Shown piece by piece: positions 57,604 to 64,000 of a stretch of DNA of 64,000 bases. The DNA comes from Pelomonas sp. V22 (lineage in GTDB: Bacteria; Pseudomonadota; Gammaproteobacteria; Burkholderiales; Burkholderiaceae_C): NCBI RefSeq assembly GCF_030014915.1, contig NZ_JAGIXS010000005.1, forward strand, positions 310,001-374,000. The letters are read 5' to 3'. The position numbers were made by a program, and so were the translations under genes. Numbering within the stretch: position 1 is the stretch's first letter; the number at the start of each line of letters is the position of its first letter. Below the pieces are notes generated by a model. It worked only from the letters and a program-made list of their open reading frames with translations. It made no database searches and was not told the DNA's origin.

Positions 57604-58584
57604 ATGTCCTGGATGGTCTTCTACAAGCTGCTGGCGATCTTCATCGCCGTGGCCATAGGCTGGTTCGTCGGCCGCATGCGCTGGCTCGGTGACGCGCAGG
57701 CGGGTGGCACGGGCGGCGACCCGGCAAGGGTGCTGTCCAACGCGGCCTTCTACCTCTTTGTGCCGGCCCTGCTGTTCCGCACGACGGCGCGGGTCGACTT
57801 CGCGGTCATGCCCTGGCCCACGCTCTTGGCCTTCTTCGTGCCGGTGATCCTCTTGATGCTGGCCGTCTATGCCTGGCAGCGCTGGCGCGGCCAGGGCACG
57901 GCGGCGATGCCGGCCACGCAGGCCATCACCACGGTGTTCGGCAACACCTTGCAGGTGGGCGTGCCGGTGGCGGCCGGCGTGTTCGGCGAGACTGGCCTTG
58001 CCATCCACATCACCGTGGTCAGCCTGCATGCGCTGACGCTCTTGACCGTGCTGACCTTGCTGGTCGAGCTGGACCTGGCCCGCGAGCGCTCGCGCGATGC
58101 GCCGGCCAGCCTGATGGGCACGCTCAAGACCACGCTGCGCAACACGGTGATCCACCCGGTCGTGCTGCCGGTGGTGGCGGGCCTGGCCTGGAACGGCCTC
58201 AACCTGCCCTTGCCCGCCGTGCTGGACGAGGTGCTGGCCACGCTGGGCACGGCCGTCGTGCCGCTGTGCCTGACCCTGATCGGCATGTCGCTGGCCTATT
58301 ACGGCTGGCCGGCGCGCTGGCGCGGCATGCTGGGCCTGGTGGCCTTGAAGCTGCTGGTGCTGCCGGCCACCGTGCTGGTGCTGGCGCACTGGGGCCTCGG
58401 GCTCAGCGGGCAGCCGCTGGCGGTGATCGTGATGCTGGGCGCGCTGCCGGTGGGCTCGAACGCGCTGATCTTTGCCCAGCGCTACCGCACGCTGGAGGGC
58501 GAGACCACGGCGGCCATCGTGCTCTCCACCGTGCTGTACGTGCTCACCGCGCCTTTGTGGCTGGCGCTGCTGGCCTTGCTGTGA
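57604..58584 (+). CDS. AEC-family transporter (auxin efflux carrier fold)
   Basis: 326 residues with about ten hydrophobic segments. The N-terminus [19 protein letters not shown] and the first repeat ([20 protein letters not shown]) match AEC proteins; the second half repeats the topology ([26 protein letters not shown]). Members move organic anions or other metabolites across the inner membrane; the substrate is unknown. It ends at 58584, 43 bases before proA on the same strand. Confidence 0.9.
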   Translation: MSWMVFYKLLAIFIAVAIGWFVGRMRWLGDAQAGGTGGDPARVLSNAAFYLFVPALLFRTTARVDFAVMPWPTLLAFFVPVILLMLAVYAWQRWRGQGTAAMPATQAITTVFGNTLQVGVPVAAGVFGETGLAIHITVVSLHALTLLTVLTLLVELDLARERSRDAPASLMGTLKTTLRNTVIHPVVLPVVAGLAWNGLNLPLPAVLDEVLATLGTAVVPLCLTLIGMSLAYYGWPARWRGMLGLVALKLLVLPATVLVLAHWGLGLSGQPLAVIVMLGALPVGSNALIFAQRYRTLEGETTAAIVLSTVLYVLTAPLWLALLALL

Positions 58585-58627
58585 GGCGAAGCGCCGCCCG
58601 GCGCCCATCGCCGAGAATGGGCGCACG

Positions 58628-59899
58628 ATGAGCACCGATCTGAACGCCTACATGGACGGCCTGGGCGCCGCCGCCCGCACCGCCGCTACCGCGATGGCCG
58701 CCGCCTCCACCGCCGCCAAGAACCAGGCCCTGCTGGCGTTGGCCCGGCGCCTGCGCGAAGCCGGCACGTCCTTGTCGGACGCGAATGCCCGCGACCTCGC
58801 CGCCGCTGCGGGCCTGGACGCGCCCATGCGCGACCGCCTGAAACTCGACGCCAAGACCCTGGCCACCGTGGCCGAAGGCTGCGAGCAGATCGCTGCCATG
58901 CCCGACCCCATCGGCGAGATCACCGCCGTCAAGCGCCGGCCCTCGGGCATCAGCGTGGGCCAGATGCGCGTGCCGCTCGGCGTGTTCGGCATGATCTACG
59001 AGAGCCGACCCAACGTGACCATCGAGGCCGCGTCGCTGGCCATCAAGAGCGGCAATGCCTGCATCCTGCGCGGCGGCTCGGAGGCCATTCACTCCAACCA
59101 GGCACTGGCCCAGTTGGTCGGTGATGCGCTCGAGGAAGCCGGTCTGCCGCGCGAAGCCGTGCAACTGGTGGGCACCACCGACCGCGCCGCCGTCGGTGCC
59201 CTGATCACCCTGCCAGAGTACGTGGACGTGATCATCCCGCGTGGTGGCAAAGGGCTGATCGAGCGCATCAGTGCCGAGGCCAAGGTGCCGGTCATCAAGC
59301 ACCTGGACGGCAACTGCCACAGCTATGTCGATGCCGAGGTTGACCTCGACCTGGCACTGAAGGTTGTCGACAACGCCAAGACCCAGAAGTACAGCCCCTG
59401 CAATGCGACCGAGTCGCTCTTGGTGCATGCGGTGCAGGCGGCGGCTTTCCTGCCGCGCATCGGCGCCGTCTTCGCCGCCAAGGGCGTGGAGATGCGGGGC
59501 TGCCCGCGCAGCCTGGCCCTGCTCGGCCCCATCGCCGGCGCCAAGCTGGCCGTGGCCACCGAGGCCGACTGGGACACCGAGTACCTGGCGCCCGTCATCA
59601 GCATCAAGCTCGTCGACTCGCTGGACGAGGCGATCCGGCACATCAACCGCCATGGTTCGCACCACACGGACGCGATCCTCACGACGAATCACCCGAACGC
59701 CATGCGCTTCCTGCGCGAGGTCGACTCGGCCAGCGTGATGGTCAATGCCAGCACCCGCTTCGCCGACGGCTTCGAGTACGGCCTCGGCGCCGAGATCGGC
59801 ATCTCCACCGACAAGTTCCATGCCCGCGGCCCGGTGGGGCTGGAGGGCCTGACTTCGATGAAGTGGGTGGTGCTGGGGCAGGGCGAGGTCAGGGTCTGA
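58628..59899 (+). CDS. proA: Gamma-glutamyl phosphate reductase
   Basis: 423 residues from the ATG at 58628. [21 protein letters not shown] is the nucleotide-binding segment, and the catalytic cysteine is in [24 protein letters not shown] and the late [26 protein letters not shown] are signature segments. It reduces gamma-glutamyl phosphate to glutamate-5-semialdehyde in proline synthesis. No proB is seen nearby. It converges with the DUF4139 gene. Confidence 0.97.
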   Translation: MSTDLNAYMDGLGAAARTAATAMAAASTAAKNQALLALARRLREAGTSLSDANARDLAAAAGLDAPMRDRLKLDAKTLATVAEGCEQIAAMPDPIGEITAVKRRPSGISVGQMRVPLGVFGMIYESRPNVTIEAASLAIKSGNACILRGGSEAIHSNQALAQLVGDALEEAGLPREAVQLVGTTDRAAVGALITLPEYVDVIIPRGGKGLIERISAEAKVPVIKHLDGNCHSYVDAEVDLDLALKVVDNAKTQKYSPCNATESLLVHAVQAAAFLPRIGAVFAAKGVEMRGCPRSLALLGPIAGAKLAVATEADWDTEYLAPVISIKLVDSLDEAIRHINRHGSHHTDAILTTNHPNAMRFLREVDSASVMVNASTRFADGFEYGLGAEIGISTDKFHARGPVGLEGLTSMKWVVLGQGEVRV

Positions 59900-59915
59900 C
59901 CGCGCCCTGAAGGGC

Positions 59916-61487
59916 TCAGCGCAGCCCGCCGATCCGCGCGTCCTTGGGATAGCTGATCACATAGTCGGCCGTCAGCTTCAGCTGCTGCCCCGGCGGGAGC
60001 TCCAGCGTCCATGCGACGACGCCGGGCTGCTTGCGCCAGCTGTCTTCGGTGGGCTTGGGGTCGAACTGGGCTTGCACGCGGATGTCTTCGTGGCGGGCCA
60101 CCGGCGAGGGTTCCAGCACTTGCACGGTGAAGGCCTTCTTGTGCAGGTTTTCGATGCGGTAGACATGGCCGCGCTTCTGTTCGGCGCGGCTGCCGATGAA
60201 GCCGGCGCTGCCGGCATTGCGGGCCTCGGGGTCGGCGCTCACGCGCACCAGCTCGTCGCGGCCGAAGGACAGGTCGATCAGCTCTTCGCTGCCGAACTGC
60301 AGCCGGCCCTGGCCCATGAAGGCGCCATCGCGGAACAGCTGCAGCTTGCCCGCCGGCCACACACCGGCCGGGCGCTTGCTCTCGGCCACCAGATAGGCCG
60401 CCGTTTCCTGCTGCGGCTGGGTGCGCGCCAGCAGCCGGGTTTCGAGTGCTGTGCTGCCGAGGCTCAGCGCGATGCGCTGGTTGTCGGCGTTGACGCTGCT
60501 GCGCCCAGGCACCTCGAATTCCGTCGCGAACTCGCCCTGGAACACGCTCACGTCGAAGCTCACATCGGCCTGCTGCACGCGGCTGCCGCTGACTGCGACC
60601 TTGGCCTCGGCAACAGGCGCTGCCGCATACATCGCGACCGGCGGTGCGCTGGCGGTAACCACGGGCGGCAGGATGTCCAGCGTCCACGGCCGTGGGGGCG
60701 TGATGCCCGTGGCCTGGCGCGGCTGGGCCGTGGAGAGGCGCAGCTTCACGTTGCTCCAGTCTTCGCCGCTGGTCTGCGCGACTTGCGCATGGCGCTCCAG
60801 CAGGACCTTGCCGGTGTCGGTGTCCAGCAGAGCCCGGTAGACCGGCTCCCAGCCGGCGAAGGGCGTGCGGTAGCTGAGGTGCAACTCGGTGTCGGCGCGG
60901 GCGCTCAGGCGGATGGTGACGGTTCGCAGCTGCGCATTGGCCTGCTGCTGGCGATCCAGCTCGGCGCGCAGCGGGGCCAGCGCACGCTCGAGCTCCTCCT
61001 TCTTGCGCTGCAGGGCCTGCTGCTTCTGCAGGCTGTCGAGGCCGCTCTTGCGCAGGGTCTCGGCGGTGCCGGCAATCGGCGTTGCGCTGCCCCGGCTGTC
61101 GCCTTCGCCATAGCGCTTCAGGTAGCCGAGGGCCAGCTCATGGGCCTGGATCTCGGCGTTGACGCCGGCCTGGTTGTCCTCAAGCTCGCGCAGGCGCAGC
61201 TCCAGGGCCGAGTTGGCGCATTCGGGCAGGGCGGCGCGAGGCAGGGTCTGCACGCTCACCTCGCCGATGGCCACACCCTCGCCCCGGATCTGCAGCGACT
61301 CGGGGTCGAAACGTGCGCCCAGGCAGCTGAGGCGCAGCTCGCGGGCCCCGGCCTTGACCGCAGCCACCCGGTCGACGGTGGCGCCGCCGGGGTAGATCAG
61401 CACCTGGTCGATGCGCGAGGTCTGGGCCTCGGCCAGCATGGGTGCGAGCAGTAGCGCCAGCTGGGCCGGCAGCATGCTTTTGTTCAT
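59916..61487 (-). CDS. Exported DUF4139 (mucoidy inhibitor-like) protein
   Basis: 523 residues. Two ATGs are six bases apart; GGGAG abuts the first (61493) and is well spaced for the second, so 61487 is the likely start. A signal peptide ends near AEA. The N-terminal DUF4140-type region (VLIYPGGATVDRVAAVKAGARELRL) is followed by a coiled coil (about 90-185) and the DUF4139 beta-rich domain (LHLSYRTPFAGWEPVYRALLDT, EDWSNVKLRLSTAQPRQA). The family is widespread and uncharacterised in most bacteria. It is divergent from queC. Confidence 0.88.
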   Translation of the reverse strand: MNKSMLPAQLALLLAPMLAEAQTSRIDQVLIYPGGATVDRVAAVKAGARELRLSCLGARFDPESLQIRGEGVAIGEVSVQTLPRAALPECANSALELRLRELEDNQAGVNAEIQAHELALGYLKRYGEGDSRGSATPIAGTAETLRKSGLDSLQKQQALQRKKEELERALAPLRAELDRQQQANAQLRTVTIRLSARADTELHLSYRTPFAGWEPVYRALLDTDTGKVLLERHAQVAQTSGEDWSNVKLRLSTAQPRQATGITPPRPWTLDILPPVVTASAPPVAMYAAAPVAEAKVAVSGSRVQQADVSFDVSVFQGEFATEFEVPGRSSVNADNQRIALSLGSTALETRLLARTQPQQETAAYLVAESKRPAGVWPAGKLQLFRDGAFMGQGRLQFGSEELIDLSFGRDELVRVSADPEARNAGSAGFIGSRAEQKRGHVYRIENLHKKAFTVQVLEPSPVARHEDIRVQAQFDPKPTEDSWRKQPGVVAWTLELPPGQQLKLTADYVISYPKDARIGGLR

Positions 61488-61531
61488 GGTCATCTCCCTG
61501 TTGAAGTGGAGGGCAACATAACATGCGGGCC

Positions 61532-62272
61532 ATGAGCACGCTTCCCAAAGACACGCCGCCGCAAGCCAACAGCGGCCGCAAGGCCCTGGTGCTGTTTTCC
61601 GGCGGCCAGGACTCCACCACCTGCCTGGCCTGGGCGCTGGAGCGCTATGCCGCTGTCGAGACCCTGGGCTTCGACTATGGCCAGCGCCACCTGGTCGAGC
61701 TGGAATGCCGCCAGGATGTGTTGCGCGAGCTGAAGGCCCGCTTCCCGCAATGGGCAGGGAAGCTTGGAGACGACCATCTGCTCGACCTGTCCCTGCTGGG
61801 CCAGATTTCCGAGACGGCGCTGACCAGCGAGCGCGCCATCGAGATGCAGGCCAATGGCTTGCCCAACACCTTCGTGCCGGGCCGCAATCTTTTGTTCCTG
61901 AGCTTTGCCGCCACGCTGGCGTACCGGCGCGGCGCCTCGGTGCTGGTGGGCGGCATGTGCGAGACCGACTACTCCGGCTACCCGGACTGCCGCGACAACA
62001 CGATCAAGGCCCTGCAGGTGGCGCTGAGCCTCGGCCTCGACACGCCGATGACGCTGGAAACGCCGCTGATGTTCATCACCAAGGCCGAGACCTGGGCCTT
62101 GTCCGAGCAACTGGGCGGTCCGGCCCTGAACGAGCTGATCGTCGAGCACACGCACACCTGCTACCTCGGCGAGCGCAAGACGCGCCATGCCTGGGGCTAT
62201 GGCTGCGGCAACTGCCCGGCCTGCGAGCTGCGGGCGCGGGGCTTTGCCGAGTTCATGCAGGGCAAGAAATGA
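61532..62272 (+). CDS. queC: 7-cyano-7-deazaguanine synthase
   Basis: 246 residues. The ATP-pyrophosphatase P-loop is [12 protein letters not shown], and the C-terminal zinc site is seen in [40 protein letters not shown] is a QueC family segment. It converts 7-carboxy-7-deazaguanine to preQ0 in queuosine synthesis. An ATG at 61523 is in frame, but CATAAC just before it resembles a -10 box, so 61532 is preferred. The lemA-type gene overlaps its stop by four bases (ATGA). Confidence 0.95.
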   Translation: MSTLPKDTPPQANSGRKALVLFSGGQDSTTCLAWALERYAAVETLGFDYGQRHLVELECRQDVLRELKARFPQWAGKLGDDHLLDLSLLGQISETALTSERAIEMQANGLPNTFVPGRNLLFLSFAATLAYRRGASVLVGGMCETDYSGYPDCRDNTIKALQVALSLGLDTPMTLETPLMFITKAETWALSEQLGGPALNELIVEHTHTCYLGERKTRHAWGYGCGNCPACELRARGFAEFMQGKK

Positions 62273-62808
62273 TTACGTGGTTCGGTTGGGGTCTGATTGC
62301 GCTGGTGTTCTTCTGGGCCATCGGCGCCTACAACCGGGTGATGAAACTGCGTGGTGCCATCGGCAAGGCCTTTGCTCAGCTGGACGAGCACCTGACGCGC
62401 CGGGCCGAGATCTGCGACAAGCTCTGCGAGCTCTTGCGGCCGTTGCTGCCGGCCGAGCAATCGACCTTCGACACCCTGGCCGCTTCGCAGGCCGAGGCTC
62501 AGCAGCTGGCGGCCGAGGTGCGCGCCAAGCCGCATGCGGCCGACCCGGTGGCCAGCCTGGCCGTGGCTGCCGCCGTGCATGCGGCGGCGCTGACCCGGCT
62601 GACCTCGATGCTGGAGCACCACGCCGAGCTGCGCGAGCATGCTGAGCTTTATGTGCTGCAGGACGAGCTGAAGCTGGTGGAACGCCAGCGCGCCTTCACG
62701 CGCCAGCTCTTCAACGAGGCCGTGCGCCAGTACAACGCGGCGGTGCGGGAGTTCCCGACGCGGCTCTTGACCGGCTTCTATGGCTTCACGGAAGCCCGGT
62801 CGCTTTGA
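62269..62808 (+). CDS. LemA-family membrane protein
   Basis: 179 residues. An N-terminal transmembrane segment ([21 protein letters not shown]) is followed by helical repeats typical of LemA, with [23 protein letters not shown] near the start and [29 protein letters not shown] at the end, the diagnostic C-terminal motif. LemA proteins have a mostly extracytoplasmic helical domain of unknown role. It overlaps queC by four bases, so the two are co-translated. Its stop lies two bases from that of the converging BLUF gene. Confidence 0.88.
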   Translation: MITWFGWGLIALVFFWAIGAYNRVMKLRGAIGKAFAQLDEHLTRRAEICDKLCELLRPLLPAEQSTFDTLAASQAEAQQLAAEVRAKPHAADPVASLAVAAAVHAAALTRLTSMLEHHAELREHAELYVLQDELKLVERQRAFTRQLFNEAVRQYNAAVREFPTRLLTGFYGFTEARSL

Positions 62809-62809
62809 G

Positions 62810-63232
62810 TCAGTTGCAGACGATAGCGCCGGTGTTGACCAGCTCGTGGAACAGCGCCATCAAGGCCTTGCCGCTCATCGCATAGGGATCAAGCTTGGCC
62901 GTTGCGCAGTACTTCAGCACCAGGGCCGGGTTGAGCCGGTGCAGGTTCACCGAGCCCATGGTCCAGCCGGCGAAGTGGCGCTCGGCGATTTCTTCGTAGC
63001 TGAGCAGCACCACGTCGCGGTGGCGGGCGTCGGCCACGATGTGCTTGTAGCGGGCATTGACCGCCTCGCGGCCGCCTTCCAGCACCTGGATGAAGACGCC
63101 ATCGCTGAAACAGAGCAGGCCGGTCAGGCCCTCGGCCGGGTTGTGCGCGCGCGATTGCTTGAGGATGGTGTTCAGCTCGGCATCGCCCACGGGGGTGGCG
63201 GCACGGCTGGCATAGAGAAGGCGGACGAGCAT
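62810..63232 (-). CDS. BLUF-domain blue-light photoreceptor
   Basis: 140 residues from the ATG at 63232; GGAG lies six bases upstream. The flavin site is complete: Tyr7 in RLLYASRA, Asn31 in RAHNPAEGLTG, Gln49 in FIQVLEG, and the Trp90/Met92 pair in FAGWTMG. BLUF proteins bind FAD and switch hydrogen bonds to the conserved glutamine under blue light, usually acting on a partner. There is no fused output domain; a C-terminal helix (about 105-140) follows. The gene lies 20 bases after folE on the same strand. Confidence 0.93.
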   Translation of the reverse strand: MLVRLLYASRAATPVGDAELNTILKQSRAHNPAEGLTGLLCFSDGVFIQVLEGGREAVNARYKHIVADARHRDVVLLSYEEIAERHFAGWTMGSVNLHRLNPALVLKYCATAKLDPYAMSGKALMALFHELVNTGAIVCN

Positions 63233-63252
63233 GGGGGACTCCGGGACTCTGA

Positions 63253-63969
63253 TTACTTTTTGCTGAGCAGCGACAGGAATTCGCGACGCAGGTTCGGGTC
63301 TTTGAGGAAGGCCCCGCGCATCACGCTGTTGGTCATCATGGACTCGCTGTCCTTGACGCCGCGCCAATGCATGCAGAAGTGGTCGGCTTCCATCACCAGG
63401 GCCAGGCCGTCGGGCTGCACGCGCTCCTGCAATTCGTTCGCGAGCATGGTGACGGCCTCCTCCTGGATCTGCGGCCGGCTCATGATCCAGTCGCACAGCC
63501 GCGCGTACTTGGACAGGCCGATCAGGTTGGAGTGCTCGTTGGGCAGCAGGCCGATCCAGACCCGGCCCATGATGGGGCAGAGGTGGTGCGAGCAGGCACT
63601 GCGCACGGTGATCGGGCCGACGATCATCAGCTCGTTCAGGCGGCTGACATTCGGGAACTCGGTGACCGCAGGCGCCGGCTGATACCGGCCGGCAAACACC
63701 TCGCGTACGAACATCTTTGCGACGCGCTTGGCGGTTTCCTGGGTGTTGTGGTCGCTGTCGGTGTCGATCACCAGGCTGCGCAGCACTTCCTGCAGCTTGG
63801 ACGCGACCTCGGCCTGGACCTCATCCAGCTCGCCTGCGCGCACGAAGGCGGCGATGTTGTCGTTGGCGTGGTGGCGGCAGCCAGCGCTGACCAGGCGGTA
63901 ACGGATGCGCTCGGAGGCAGAGAGGCCGGCGGGCACGTCTTCATCAAGGGCTTCGGGGGCTCCGGTCAT
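63253..63969 (-). CDS. folE: GTP cyclohydrolase I
   Basis: 238 residues, slightly longer than E. coli FolE (222). HNTQETAKRVAKMFVREVFAG and VRSACSHHLCPIMGRVWIGLLP hold the zinc-binding cysteine and histidine; the second cysteine is in HFCMHWRGVKD. It converts GTP to dihydroneopterin triphosphate for folate or pterin synthesis. The 30-base N-terminal extension is not conserved in the family. The BLUF photoreceptor gene follows after 20 bases and probably shares the transcript. Upstream of 63969 the window ends without another gene. Confidence 0.96.
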   Translation of the reverse strand: MTGAPEALDEDVPAGLSASERIRYRLVSAGCRHHANDNIAAFVRAGELDEVQAEVASKLQEVLRSLVIDTDSDHNTQETAKRVAKMFVREVFAGRYQPAPAVTEFPNVSRLNELMIVGPITVRSACSHHLCPIMGRVWIGLLPNEHSNLIGLSKYARLCDWIMSRPQIQEEAVTMLANELQERVQPDGLALVMEADHFCMHWRGVKDSESMMTNSVMRGAFLKDPNLRREFLSLLSKK

Positions 63970-64000
63970 GTTGGGCTCGGTGGGTTCATGCAGCGGCCAT

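Overview
The window is a chromosomal segment from a high-GC Gram-negative bacterium. Codon use, the housekeeping proteins (PurB, PyrF, TktA, Gap, TopB, BirA, ProA, QueC, FolE) and the weak promoters with TAAAAT/CACAAT-type -10 boxes fit Betaproteobacteria, order Burkholderiales, most likely a Roseateles/Mitsuaria/Rubrivivax-type genome. That placement is inferred from sequence style, not from a database match. No rRNA, tRNA, insertion sequence, phage gene or CRISPR array was found. Genes are tightly packed; only one gap (4542-4948) exceeds 300 bases, and it holds a cyclic-di-GMP riboswitch.

Layout. 1-4541, minus strand: a truncated glutathione S-transferase, a cytochrome b561 followed by a cytosine-deaminase-like amidohydrolase, and a chemoreceptor whose leader carries the riboswitch. 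4949-9466: a D,D-carboxypeptidase and an esterase facing a large lipoprotein that fuses polysaccharide deacetylase, caspase, EF-hand loop and TPR parts. 9605-13527: purB, a YciI-like exported protein, a GNAT fusion and pyrF. 13739-26357: a signalling block with two very large hybrid histidine kinases meeting tail to tail, an HD-GYP phosphodiesterase / periplasmic phosphatase / hybrid kinase set joined by 4-base stop-start overlaps, and a substrate-binding lipoprotein overlapping its own sensor kinase. 26469-32532: ypfH, a diguanylate cyclase behind an M14 carboxypeptidase, a UbiH-type monooxygenase and an aldo/keto reductase. 32621-43600: two tandem beta-propeller diguanylate cyclases, then on the other strand a degenerate HD-GYP regulator, a receiver protein, a PAS kinase and murU. 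43726-48685: hemerythrin, tktA, an unrecognised secreted protein and gap. 48836-63969: a subtilisin with a GlyGly-CTERM-like tail, SPOR protein/birA, a SET-domain protein, topB, another kinase, an AEC transporter, proA, a DUF4139 protein, queC-lemA, and folE with a BLUF photoreceptor.

The main theme is second-messenger and phosphorelay signalling. Three GGDEF proteins can make c-di-GMP, one intact HD-GYP protein can break it down, one HD-GYP protein has lost its metal ligands, and one c-di-GMP-I aptamer can read the pool and control a chemoreceptor. Around these sit six histidine kinases and one light sensor. The most unusual single gene is the deacetylase-caspase lipoprotein at 6776-9466.
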